From: Galerina marginata
Taxonomy: Eukaryota; Basidiomycota; Agaricomycetes; Agaricales; Galerinaceae
DNA: 64,000 nt
NCBI GenBank assembly: GCA_023014335.1
Contig: JAECYW010000004.1
Coordinates: forward strand, 1,054,001-1,118,000
Reading direction: 5' to 3'
A program made the position numbers and the translations under genes. Below the pieces are notes generated by a model that worked only from the letters and a program-made list of their open reading frames with translations, ran no database searches and was not told where the DNA came from. Shown piece by piece: positions 45,261 through 57,415 of the stretch (its first letter is position 1; the number at the start of each line of letters is the position of its first letter).

Positions 45261-48200
45261 ACACCGACGTACGTCAAACATCGCGTACATCGGCGACTCC
45301 TCGCAGAACTTGTATTCTCTCAAAATTCAAGCCCACGCTCGTGTAAAATAACAAATATCGTTGGTTCTTTGACGTTCGCGCCAAGCTGAGGATGGTCCTC
45401 GAGTCGCCGAACCGCCTGGAATATCTTGAGCAAAAAGACCACTGGTCCGCAACAAGAAGTTGGACATACCATCGCTGCGTGAATCAATGCTTCAACACCT
45501 GGAAAGTTTGCCTTATCAGGCTCAGAAGCCATAACAATGATGACCATAACCCCATCCCATCCAACCCAATCATCTTTTCGAAACAAGCCATATATCCGCC
45601 TGTCTCTGCTGAGGCCTCACTGGAGGATCCGAGGCGGATTCGTTCGAGTTCGTTGGCCTTGAAGTTCACGGGCCAGCACGTTATAGCGAACTTGGTACGT
45701 CGTCATCTGAAGGAAAGCAGCCTTCGTCGTAGATCCCAGGAAGCTGAGTCTGTTCAGCGGTCAGCTGGGAGGGTCTTGAGTGTAGAGAAAAAGAAAGACA
45801 TACTTGTCTCTGAGATTTTCCAGAAATGAAACCTGAGGTCGTTTCCCTACGACACCCGCAAAAGCAAGTATTGTCACAGCGGAAGCATCTACAAGAAGAC
45901 AAGAACGACGCGTTCAGCCCCGACGCAATAACCAAAAAGAAGAGAAACAGAATAAACGCACCTGGAGAACGACCGAAAACACTGAAACAAGGCAAACCAG
46001 TTCTGACCGGCGTCGGTGGTAGCAGAATGAACTCCTCGGAATAAATGATGAGGTAACCGCAGCCGTTAAAGTACGTGGCAGTCGAAGACAACATTTTCAT
46101 CAGAACGAACTGGCTCTAGGAATGCCCTTCGTAGCTAGAACACCCATCTATGTGGTCGTTCAGGCGGGCTAAGGCGGTCTGAAATCATACATCAGACATG
46201 TTCGTGATTTGTGGGCAGTTCTAAATATGCTGCATTATCTTGCTCATGACCTGAATCAGACCAAAAAAATAGACTAGAAACACTAAAGAACCTCAAAATA
46301 CGTCCAAAAAAAGCGAAAGAAAACAGACCTTTTGCTGGGTTACCTTCCCATCAGCCGGTCTAGACGAACCCAAGGACATATCAGCGAAAGGACATTTGAA
46401 CGTAGAGAAAATTAACATACCCAACGAACACGTCCTGACCTTTTATCCTTCTCCAATCCGCACACGAATATCTTCACATACCCCATGAGCCCCACACTCA
46501 CACTGGTTTTTGAGGAAGTCGTAGTTGCTATCACATCATAAGGTCAGGTGTTGAGAAAACGGAATGAAAGAAAGTGACGGATATACCATTCGAAATCGGC
46601 CTAGGCCCACTCTTACGTAGTTGCTTTTGTGCGTAACCTGGTTCTGAAATTCGCCTCGAGCGCAGCATGCGTCTTTTTTTTCACTACTAAATCCAATCAA
46701 CGTCCTAGCCTTCGACCAAGAACCCAAGCAATAACACACCTTATGTGCCATTAGACAATGCGGTCACGAATCAGGTCAGGTAATCATGCCTACACTTCTT
46801 CGCTCCTTGTATTCGCAAGGGCAGGACCACGATGCAGCCGGTGTGCTTCTGTTCAAATTCGCCAGCTGCCCGAGGGGGAAAAACGTCTACTGCGTCAAGT
46901 TGGGCAGAATGACAAGCCCTTGTGGGTAGTTTGATGTTGATGTCGTATACCTAACGTTTCCAATGAATCGTAAGTACAAGTTTGACAACAAAGAAGGAAA
47001 GGAGAAAGCACCAAAAACTTGCCGAATCCGATATGTTCACATGCTTCCTCATGACTGATGTACTCCCAAATCCACTAAAGTCGTACATATGCCCGGCGCG
47101 ACTGCCATCTGCTACGTCATTCCCGCGTCCGTGCTTAAGAACGCGTCGACGGTTTCAAGAAATCTCGTCGATGTGACAGTAATTCACAGACTATAGACAA
47201 CAAAGAATTGAGATTGATCCGCACAGCCATAATAGAAAGAAAAGTGAGATCTTACTAGGACCGCTAGCATCTGAGCCGCCACTGCAATCCACACGTGGAG
47301 AAGCTCATGCATTAGTAACTCCAAAAGACTGCTCGGGGCAGGCGACTGAATTGGCGACATAGGTGCTATTTCGGAACTCGAAGCTTTGATGAAAAGTCGG
47401 GCCAATGGTGGCATACATAATCCCAGACCTTAATTTCGCCTATCCAAGGCTCCTAGTATCGTCCTCGTCCGATGCGCCTTTGAAGTCGACGGTTGCCCAT
47501 ATGGATTGCTTATCTTAAAGAGGAGGGCAAATCGATTTTTAGTGGGTTGAGCGATTTATGAAGGTTGTCCAGAAGAGATACTAGGATGGAGAGTAGCAGT
47601 GATAAACTGAGATAAATCGACGACGGACGTTGGAGTGGACTCGGAGGAAATGCCGCCGGACCGCTATTGTCATATTCCCTCATGTTCTCACGTCTTTCAA
47701 ACCACTGCTTTACCAGCATATCTTCGGTCCCAGACCTCATTGAATTCGTGAGTCTGCCACTGATCAACCCGTACAAGTGGCTGCCCATTTACTCATAACG
47801 TCTATATACAGGTAGCATCAAAGCGCTAAGAGTCTTCTCTTCCGTCACTCCAAACTGTCAGCGCTATGCGCAAATTCTCTCATCAATGACCTGCCTGTCG
47901 CTAAATACTCCTTGAATGCTCGCCCCTCAACAGCTGCTCGCAATCCAAATGTACGACAACTATCGCCTCAACACCGTGACTCTTATGATCTACTTTCTGG
48001 GATTTGAACCCGATTTTTAAACCCCTGAAGGACCATGCACCGCACTCATCGTTAGTATGTTTTTTTTCTGTTTGGAGGTCCTCTCGTAATGAGTTCTGAA
48101 TATTCTCCTGTTTGCAGGTACACATTTGGGAGATCTAGAGGAGACCAGTCGAGTCAAATAATACACTCGTCTTTACATCGTCTGCCTATTTTATTCTTGG

Positions 48201-50752
48201 CATTAACTTAGATACCATAAAACGCCTTTAACCTTTAAGTTGCCTACATCGTCAATATCGACCTAACGCACCTCATTCCGTATTATATCGATACGCTCTA
48301 ATTACTCCTTGCGCAGAATGCAACTCGCCACACCTCGCCGTCTGGGGTTATCCACCCAGCCAGTACGCTACCATCGATACTTGACGAATTTTCCTCATTA
48401 TCTTGCGTCGATGTTATCCCCCAGGCCTTTATTATGCTTTCATTATGATGAAGCACGGTCTGACGAATTGATAATGTTGCATTTCGGCAATATTGACGAC
48501 TGTCAGATCACTTGCACAAGCCTACACATGGGTTAAATGCTGTTTGAATCTAGATATTGTTTAATAAACAGCAAGGTAGTAAGCGTCGCTCTGTTATCCA
48601 GGCATCAACCTAGAAAGTTGAAGTCATGTGGTTCAAAAATCTGGGTTCAAGAGATTCGACGATTGTACGACATGCATCCATCCATCCAGGGGGAGTTAAG
48701 CGGTCAGTCCGTTGACAGGACATTTGACTCCTTGTTGCCCACTCCATAGGCCGTCAGGTTTCGCACGGAAATTCCTATTAGCCTACTGTCAACATCGGCA
48801 AGAGAAAAAAAATCAGATTCTTCATTGGCATCGAATGTCAGTAATTAACGACGGGTATAAACTTTATAATGCACCTGAGTGGCTGAGCAAAACGACGGCA
48901 CGCTCCATTGGAAACAACGGGTCTTTTAATTTAAATGACTGGAGTGTTAGGAACATCAAGACGCTTCCACCCGGTGTTGACTAGGACTACTCACCGTAGT
49001 TTGGGGTAAGGTACTGGATAGGTGGATCTCCAGATCGCGACATTCGAGACAATAGGAGAGCGGTTAGATATAATAACGAGTAGAGCGTTGGACCAAGTAG
49101 TAGAATGGTCGGCAATGGTTTGTGAGATGGAATTGGCATTCGTTTGGTCTTGGGAGGGTACGCGTCGAACTCGAGCCTTCGAAATAAATGGCCTGAATGA
49201 CGATCATTAGCCTTGGCCATTATGTATAATGAAGGAGCGTAAATATATTACTTTCGTCGTTTGCAGAAATCGCCCCCTAGTCAGGTATAAATGGGGTATG
49301 AGTCAATTTGCACCGTTCGCGCAATTTGTCGGATCGAGGCCAGAGCCCATCGTACTGTGGACCTAGTTGCAAAATGGTGAGCTCTGAGATCTCTTATCGC
49401 AGCTAAATTATTTCAGGAAGACGAATGATGAAGTATTGTGTTCTGAAACTATGGAAGCCCTTTAGAACCGAACCGGGGGCAGGCAATTATAGACTGGCTC
49501 GTACGTTCTCAGCAAGAGTGCAGCTGGGGGTTTCGTAGGGGTGTGTGATTGTTTGGTTGCTTGATGACAAGGTTAGTCCTGGAAAACGAAAGCCTGCGGT
49601 CGGTTTTGACAGCGCTTCTACAGAATATAATTCCCATCTTCACGTCGACGCTATAATAATCTACAAACACTCTTTTTCAGTTCCAACGACTCGGAAGTTC
49701 CAGGATGGAGTAAAATACCTAGGCCCGTGCATTGCGTGAACCAAGTGAGTGGACTGTTTAATACCAAATTGTATCCTGGTTCTCTGAATTTCGTCAGATA
49801 AATGTGGAGAACTAGAGAACAAACCGTCAGCCATCTGAAGGCACCAATTACGAGTTCGAAATCGTTATTAAAGACAACGTGGAGGGGTTTTCCGGTGGAA
49901 ATATTTGCTGCTGAAGCTGCTTGGGTCGAGACGAATACTTCGGACTTTTGCTCTCGGTGGGCGTAAATTCCTTATCACCAGGACGTGCAGATGTTGGTGA
50001 GCCCAGGCCGATTCTATTTGGATTTGGTTAATGATATTGGAAAACTGCGGCGTCAAGGAAGAGCGGTTTACTTGAGGGCTGAGGTCAAGGAGTGTTTCGG
50101 TAAGATTCTTCGTATCTTTCATCCCATGTTGGTTACCATTAAATGTGCAGGCAAATATAATCGCTTGGAATTGGTGAACAACAAGCAATATCTGCAACTG
50201 CTACTCAAACCTTGATCAACCTTGGGTCGATCAACTGAGCTCAGGTGAGTGGCTGTTCCGTTTAGAAAAAATTCTGAAATTTACACGGTAACCCATGGTA
50301 GAGAGGGTAACACATACCCGCGGAACCTATTGAACGCGCAAGAGGATGATATAGCCACGCCATGAAGGTGGAAAAACGACCGAAGTGAGGTCTTATGGAT
50401 TTCGTGGAGGTCTAGTAAAGGCAATGGGGAATTTTTCATGGGCAAGTCAAAATTTCGCCATATGTTGTGGTTGTGAATCCCTCACCTATTGTTAGTTCGT
50501 CGCTTCCTCCGTTCATAGTTTATGGATATGGGAGCCGGGGTCAATCTGAGAATACCTACCAGGGCTTGACTGGTCAAAGCGTAGGCGAGACTCATGGCGG
50601 ACCCCAAAGTTGATGCAGGTCACTATACCTGATCAGAGGACTTTTTTACCGTGATGTTTTTACGAGAGTCGGGTGTTGTACGCGGAATTTTAGTTCTGAG
50701 CGAACGTTGACGAGAAGGGGAGTGGAATTAAATTAGGTTCGTCGTCGAAATA

Positions 50753-51520
50753 TCACTCACTTCTACAGTATAGGAGCAAGTTCCGCGGAATCGTGATTCG
50801 TTCTTGGCCGACTTTGAAAAGGTGGAACGTGATTGATGCTCTCGCGTTTCTCGTCGGGTGAATGACACCAGGGTATGCATCCGTTGTTGTGGTAGATGTA
50901 AGCTTACTTATATGCTGGAGAAGGTTTTCAGTTTGTCGCTTCACGAGCACGTAATGGGTAAGGAAAGATCAAGGCCATTCGATCATTGATGTGTGGTAGA
51001 TTTTGCGTACGGAGTGGGTGACAAGGAAGAGTACGTCAACTGTTAATCGCGTCGTCGTGATAAATGTGAGCTTACACACCTCCATAGCAACATGCTCTCC
51101 TGGCAGAACCGTGAATCGTTCATGTTTTGGGAAAGAAAACAGAGAAGTTGGACGTTGATTTGTGGCTGACTACAGGTTGTCTTTCAGAGTATGATGAAAA
51201 TACGAAGCGGGTTTTCAGATTACAGGACTCAGGCTCGCATTCGAGGCCTATCCTCCCCAAGCAATAGCTTGTTGTACTGCAAGCGTACGTCAGATAGTCC
51301 CATCGTTGCCAGTACTGTTCAGACTCACCAGTTGAACTCCTTCACCAGCAATAGTTTGGGGTAATGAAAGAGCACGTCAATTTGTCTCGTCGTTGTCATA
51401 CAATGTTCCAGCTCACCAGCGCAATAGTGCTGTATGCCCTCCTCCATCAACAAAAGCTTGAGGTTGGAGTATTGCCAGAGTACGTCAGAAGGTCCCATCG
51501 TTGTGACACACTTACCCAAC
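50753..51520 (-). repeat. Tandem degenerate exon-like repeats
   Basis: The word ACGTCA recurs at 51033, 51287, 51374 and 51482, each followed by a GTC(C/T)(C/G)(A/G)TCGTTGT-like string and then a TCACC splice-donor complement. On the minus strand each unit reads as a short coding piece like (T)MGPSDVLWQYSNLKLLL followed by GTGAG. A second, longer repeat type (ATCGTTC..TTGG..) starts near 50785 and 51110. Unit spacing varies (87, 108, 254 bp). This looks like serial duplication of small exons, now decayed. Confidence 0.45.
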
Positions 51521-53463
51521 TCACCATTTGAATAGCCTATGCCGTACGCCGTCTCCCTGCAAAGTCTCCCTCAATTGAAGCCGAAAAGGAATTCGAAAGA
51601 TGCGCGAATGCGTCGACAGGGAAGCCTATCATGCGAAGTAGGTTGCGGTTCTTGCTGGTTCTTGCTGGGTTGTTCACTGCGATTGGTTTAGAACAATCAA
51701 GGAACAAGCGGGATCTTCATTTTGAGCTGTAGCGCATCTTGTAACCCTGGTATACAGCGAGGACAATAAATGATCAGTTCACCTTCCAAATTATGACTTG
51801 CTTAGTCATTGTCAGCACAAACGCAAATTTCCTTCGTAACAATTCCGTCGACCATTCCTGCACATTATACTGCCAGACCATCGACGTTGTATCGGCCAAC
51901 AAGAAGCCCTTTCGTGAACGGAGTGATTCCAATGCGAAGTGGCTTCGAACTCGGCCGGCGCGACTCGTTGTCAGGATCAGCCACCGTTCCTCGCTTATAC
52001 TTGAACCTGGAGCTTAGACAGTCTTTCCTGTATTCCGGAAGGCATGCGAAAACAAGCTTTCGATAGCTTTTCTATTTCTACCAAGAGCACTCCTCGACCC
52101 CAGTCTGAGGCTTTGTCACTGACTCGCGTCTATGGACGATGCTTGATGTTCGAGAGAATATCGAAGTTGCCCAAACGTGAGTGCGAGGTTTAAGTTCGCC
52201 AGTGACCACCCTCGAAGACAAATATCTCTGCCTGAGGCTGAACACTGATTCTTGGAGGATCCACACTCATCCTAGAGCTGAAACTCGCTCGAAAAGAGCC
52301 ATTTTCTCCCACCTAACTATCTCTGGGTTCTTGTTCGCCGTCGCAGAAATTTATTCAACAGGACTGCACGCAGTCAACGAACCACCTTTGATTGGGAAAA
52401 TAGATCAATATCTCCCGTATTTTGCATATCGTATCGGGCAATGTTGATCCATCCCGACCTTAGTGGCGAGACAGACATTTCGTGGAACCGACTAATCCTT
52501 CGCTGGTACTCTTTTGCGACTGTCAGGTACCTGGTACCTTCCCTTTCCCCTGTACATACACTTTGTGCTGTATTCCTCGATAGCATCGATGATGTTCCTT
52601 GCTGATCCTGGATAACGGTCGATGGTAATGTTTCGCGGTTGTGTTTCTATCATCACCTGGCAGAAGTTCGTATCGAAATCCAATTTGAGTAATTTAACTT
52701 CAAAATTTAGTTTGATTTTACGGTCGCCTGTGATACCGGCCAATCTCTTAGCTGTTGAACCTGCAGATGAGTTGATGTTTGTCGACCAATTAAGGGGTTT
52801 CAAACAGGGCCGAGACAGTCCAACTTTCACCCGACAATGACAAAAATATGTATTATGCCAAGTGTTGGAAAGAGTGGTCGTTCCCCGTTTTTAAGTTGAG
52901 AATTTGGAACAATGACGCATCTGTTACCCTTCATCCATCTTATCAGTCCGTTCGTACAAATCTCGCAAATATTTCCTACTAGTCCTTGCCCTAATTAAGA
53001 CCCGCTATGGCAGTTACCCTAACCACTGACATGGCGGTGCTGTCTGTAATCAATGCTCTACTTCCTAGACTCATGTGGACCGGACCTGAAAGCAAGTAGA
53101 CGGTCTGATTCGAAATTGAACACCAATGTCTAGCGCAAAGATCCTGAAAAAGCGGTCATAAAAATAAAGGCTGTCTTTACAAGATTACTACTTTAGAGGA
53201 GTGTGTGATTGCGGTGGTAATGGTAGATGAATTAAAATTGGGGGTAGGATAACAAGGTCAATGCGTACTCCTAAGAAGGGGCGGGATTTCCTATGACAAG
53301 TGCGAGCAGTTTTAGACCTCCTTTCAGCTTGGCAGTTGCTTAAATGAATCCGCTAGCTATGCTCCATCCGTTCATCCATCCATCTACGTCTAATTGGGAA
53401 AGTCAGACAAGTTTTAGAGATGTGAATTCGGAGACTCACAATTCGAGAAAGCATAACGGCCCA

Positions 53464-53838
53464 TCAAGGCGCTTGCGGGTAAGCTTCGACGCTCCGCGGT
53501 AAGTGTGGCGGGAGTCGTGCTTTTGTGCCCGCGGTCACTCTGCTAGGCGAAGGAAGTGGAGGGATCAATCCAACTCCGCTGAAATAACCAAGCATCTCCA
53601 CTTCAAATGTGATTTGCGAGTCCCGCAGCTCCGGTGGTCCTCCAGTAGGAGTTGCTGGGGCGACCCATGCTGTGTGGGGTTTTCTTGGCAATACCGCCTC
53701 TTCTGTAATTGCTGGGGTTGCGGGAGTGGACACTAGGCGCGGTGGGCTCCTAAGAGAAAAAAGTGCAAGAAAAATGAGGGTGCAAAGGATGGCACCACAA
53801 GCAGCCACTACAAAGAAGATCACGACTAACTGGCCCAT
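53464..53838 (-). CDS. Small single-pass membrane protein, 124 aa
   Basis: The frame starts at an ATG with a strong hydrophobic segment at about residues 4-28 (LVVIFFVVAACGAILCTLIF). A Pro/Thr/Ala-rich region follows and then a moderately conserved-looking C-terminal half. The layout suggests a signal anchor with an exposed disordered domain. Upstream in-frame codons extend the ORF to 53892 but lack an ATG. I do not recognise the protein. A chance ORF remains possible, though the composition argues against it. Confidence 0.35.
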   Translation of the reverse strand: MGQLVVIFFVVAACGAILCTLIFLALFSLRSPPRLVSTPATPAITEEAVLPRKPHTAWVAPATPTGGPPELRDSQITFEVEMLGYFSGVGLIPPLPSPSRVTAGTKARLPPHLPRSVEAYPQAP

Positions 53839-54189
53839 GACGGGATGCTTAAGGCGCCAGGTTGACACTTTCCAGGAAGACAGTGCTGACAAAGTGCAGG
53901 GCTGCGACCGTTCTGTGTAAACTTGGCCTGTGGGCCATTGCCTCTCTGCATGAGATTTACGAGGATGGATTTACGAGTCCATAATGCCCCCAACCCCAGC
54001 AATACATCATCTCTTGAGAATCAGAATTATGATTACTATAAATACAGACAATAATCTTAATTTAAAATCAAAAACGTGAAGCTCACAGCTTTAGGAGACC
54101 GTCACGGATGAGTGGCGAACAACTAAACAATACATACAGCATAAAAGCATAAAACGCTGGTAAAAAGGTCTGAGAACTAGGAATTCTTT

Positions 54190-54351
54190 GGGATGTGCAG
54201 ATGAATCCCGCTTAGAGTATTACCCTCCAAAAATGCAGTCTGAATGGTTGTGCGATTATAATTATAGGAATGCGGTACTTGGCCGCAATTTTGACAACCT
54301 TGACGGCATCTTCTATTGACTCTGGATATACGACCACGCCGTCGCTCATGC
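54190..54351 (-). pseudogene. D-lactate dehydrogenase (FAD-linked oxidase) fragment
   Basis: The minus strand encodes SDGVVVYPESIEDAVKVVK and then IAAKYRIPII, the FAD-binding (PCMH) start of cytochrome-type D-lactate dehydrogenases. The next conserved block, TSLEGH-like TAFLEGNTLSG, follows about 20 bases later in another frame with no GT donor between them. The catalytic domain and the mitochondrial N-terminus are absent. This is a frameshifted, truncated relic of a gene that normally oxidises D-lactate to pyruvate in mitochondria. Confidence 0.7.
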
Positions 54352-54589
54352 CTACACAGAAGACAAATCCCAGAGGCTCAGTCAGGCCAGACGGTGGAAG
54401 TGTAAGTGGTGGGGTGCCGGTGAGCAAGCCGGTGAGGCCCAGGACGGAAATAGAAGCAAACCTTCAAAGGTCGCGGGGTTCCCGAAACTAAGTTCTATTT
54501 ATGTAAATTAACGCCAAAGAAATGGCACGTGAAGCGCATTGAACAAGTAGTTATATCATAATGACAGGAGTTCATCAATGGGAGAGGGG

Positions 54590-55030
54590 CGCGAAGCGCG
54601 CCGACTTTAAAATCCACTTTCCCGAAACGGTGCCAGCCATAGTTTCTCTGGCCTTAATAAAAAGTGCGCACGACGCGCGCTAAACTACAGTGGCTAATAA
54701 AAATGCCAGCAAGGCTCTGCCAGGACCAGCTTGCATTTTTGAGGCCCTATTCCGTGCGTTTTTGAGGCCGATTTGGTGGAAAATCGAAAAGTAAATGCTC
54801 ATTATCTCGGAGAGGAAGCTACCTGGAGGTCTGAAATTTGGCGCGAACCTCCTAGCCTCTCTAGCTATCATTGGGAAAATTCCCAGTTAAGTGGTGAGTA
54901 CGGCACAGTCGACTTGTTTTCGGCAGAGAGGGACACCAAGTTTACCGAGCTTCCGGGGTCCTGTGCTGCCTGTGTTTTTTTGAAAATATGTTTTGTTTTG
55001 AGCAAATGAGCACGCGGAGCGTGCAAATGC
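54590..55030. repeat. Possible dispersed element bounded by GC-rich palindromes
   Basis: The left end carries GCGCGAAGCGCGC, the right end GCACGCGGAGCGTGC, and a third GC palindrome-like string (GCGCACGACGCGCGC) lies at about 54665. Between them the words TTTTTGAGGCC and GAGGCC repeat around 54738-54770. No coding region is convincing. Boundaries are approximate. Confidence 0.35.
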
Positions 55031-55342
55031 GCTAGTAGCATCTAAAACCTCGTCAACCTTGATGAGTGCTCAGTACTCATGAATCATGGCCTAGTGACCA
55101 GTGACCACGTACAAATTCCCGGCATGACACAAGCTGAGCCGCTGTCTACCCACACCTTTACCCACACCCTTGTATGATCAATCGCCCTGGCCAAGTCGAA
55201 ATTTCAGAAAAGTAAACCTGCTAACATTGAGCCTATTCGCCTCAAGCAATAGCTGAGGACTGCACAAGGAGCATGGACAATAGATTAATTTCTGATCGTA
55301 GAATTACGCGTAAGTCCCGAAGCGCTACCTAGGGCAGGTAAT

Positions 55343-57415
55343 TCACGTATACTTTTGTCTCCTCCCGGTACACCCGCCCTTGGAGCCACCACTACCCGCA
55401 TGGGCTTTTGTCATGGGAAGCTTTGGCACTTTCGATTTTTTTCTAGTGCCGTCTTCATTGTCGATTATCTTTTCATCGAAGTTGAGCCCTTTGGCTTTCT
55501 TAGATGGCTGTCGGGTTCGGGACGATCGGGACAATCCAAGAACTTCAGGTTGTGCGTCATGATCTACAGCTCTTTTTCTCTTCTTGATGATTTTGTTGCT
55601 TGAAAGCGCGACAGATGGAATTTTTTGGGGGGGTGCTGATTGAGAATGACAGCGAGATGCGGTAAATATGAAAGGCTCAGTTTGCGCATCTGTGCGAGAA
55701 CCTTCAGTTACAGTCTGCGACAATTGTGGAGCGGTGGGTGAAACCAAATTTAACGTTGGCGTTATAGATGCCCTAATTGACATTGATGAGGTGGAGTCGT
55801 GGCCATATTGCACGAAAGTTTCATCGGGAGATCGTGTGGACGACCGGAGCGGGTTTGGGCCATGGGGTGCGATAGGTGGTGGAGACGGGGATCGTGATAG
55901 CCGATCAACTTCCATTGGTTCTTGTGCGTCCACCTCTTCGAGTTCTTGCCGAGTTGAGCGTTGGGTGCGAGCGTCTAAAATTTCGTCTCGAGACAGAAAT
56001 ATAGAGCAAGAGTTGGTGTCAGGATGGCTCTGGAACATAACTATTGCACCCGATAAAATGCGAAGGTCTGCAGGCGACATATTTTCAATGCGCGAAAAGC
56101 AGCTGGTAAGCTCGATGCCGAGACGAGGGTGCAGATACTCGTCTGGGTTTCTAACCAGCTCGCACCATGGTAGAGCCGGCATTTCGAGGGATCGCGGCCA
56201 AACATGATCTATAATTCCCCACATCAGTAAATCCGCCACGCTGAGGCAAGTAGCGACTGACCCCATGAAGCCTCGAAAAATGTCTTGAGAGTTTGACGAA
56301 GATCGCAGGCCGTTCCCTTTTCTTCATCGAAGGGGGGCAAGACGTAAATGCCGTTTTCCCTTTGAGAAAATACCTTTGCATAATCAATTGAGCGGTTTGC
56401 TACAATAGTCCGTAAGCTGTTTCCAGTGGAAAATAACTGCCAGACATACATCCAATTGCTTTGCTGCAATACTCATTCCATGCAGGGCGGAATAAACGGT
56501 CGTAGTCTTTAAAATCTTTGTCGAATTCAATGTCTATAAAGTTATTGTCGACGACTTGTACCCTGGTGTCATATTAGAATCGAAATATGGATAATTCGTT
56601 CATTCCTCACGTTCCCATCACAAGTTGCTCATTTAAGTCCCGGTAACCATACAGAACATGATAAGCAGCGCACCCAATCTGGTGGGGTTGTGGTCCAATG
56701 CTGTTTCGGAGGGCATTGTAAATGCTGAATGCGACATTGTCTTGGTTTCTTTGAAAGGTTATTAGGTATTAAAAGTGGAACATGACGCTTATGCCTACTT
56801 GTAAATATTGTCACTGCTATTTGACGCTTGATTAGCAGACCTTGCCTCCTCTTCCCATGCTGCTTTCTCTTTGTCGGATAATTTCTTCCAAGCCGCAGAC
56901 GCTGCTGCCATCCAGTAGCCAGCGTGAAACTGGGACGGCTGGCCGCGAGTAAGGCGCAGTTGGGAGGCGGCTTCACTGAACTTGTCCGAGTTTTTTTGCT
57001 CGAAAAGCCTTCTTCCTGTAGTGAGACTCGGAGTGGGCTCTTGAAACATGAGAATTGGTAGTTGTTTCAGCGATGAAGAAGAGGACATATGGGCGGCGTT
57101 TTTTAACGCCCACTTTCTGTTAATGTACTTCCGTTTGAAACGCTGTTGCCGGTTGTGTTAATGTTTGGAGGGGAAGAAAAAGCGTAATCACTCTACCTTT
57201 CGCCAACGGTCAACTTTGTTGAGAGAAGTCTTAAACGTCTCTTCAAACTCTTTCATTTTAGCTGCCTTCCAGTCGTCTAGATCTGGGTCGTCTGATGGGA
57301 TAGGCAGTCCCGCGGTGCAAGGTTTGCTGATTCCAAGCTTTTGATCGTACTCTGGAAATGTAGACATAATCCAGCCTGCCATATCCTTTGGAAATTTTTC
57401 CTTGACGTTCGACAT
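55343..57415 (-). CDS. Uncharacterised 611-aa nuclear-looking protein with HMG-like helix
   Basis: Six exons (57415-57197, 57142-56799, 56748-56611, 56562-56404, 56359-56298, 56256-55343) join in phase to 611 aa. Residues 1-73 hold a charged helical region. Exon 2 starts RFKRKYINRKW and contains AWKKLSDKEKAAWEEEA, which resembles the second half of an HMG box but lacks a clear first helix. Exons 3-5 encode a compact region with repeated Tyr and Gly (GCAAYHVLYGYRDLNEQLVMG). The last exon is Pro/Ser/Thr-rich and ends with Lys/Arg clusters (KKRKRA, RKKSK), likely nuclear localisation signals. Similar architecture occurs in unnamed Agaricomycete proteins. A chromatin or DNA role is inference. Introns 4 and 5 are short (44 and 41 nt) and are the weakest joins. 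Confidence 0.65.

Larger units (their letters stand above)
43471..53463. other. Long decayed, gene-poor region
   Basis: This stretch holds a PAP2-like remnant (44590-45260), exon-like tandem repeats (50753-51520) and scattered short ORFs. Protein-like pieces without a consistent exon chain occur at 45484-45669 minus, 47510-47788 minus and 52492-52830 minus. I see no complete gene. Confidence 0.4.

Noticed and set aside
45392..46044. Plus-strand ORFs rich in Lys, Arg and Gln
   Set aside because: The opposite strand is equally open and shows membrane-like segments, and neither side gives a supported gene.
47510..47788. Minus ORF with VKQWF and a hydrophobic run, reminiscent of a fungal membrane-protein family (DUF6535-like)
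   Set aside because: The resemblance is only a few residues and no flanking exons fit.
52492..52830. Minus 112-codon ORF with protein-like composition
   Set aside because: No domain, no promoter and no partner exon; kept only as a note.
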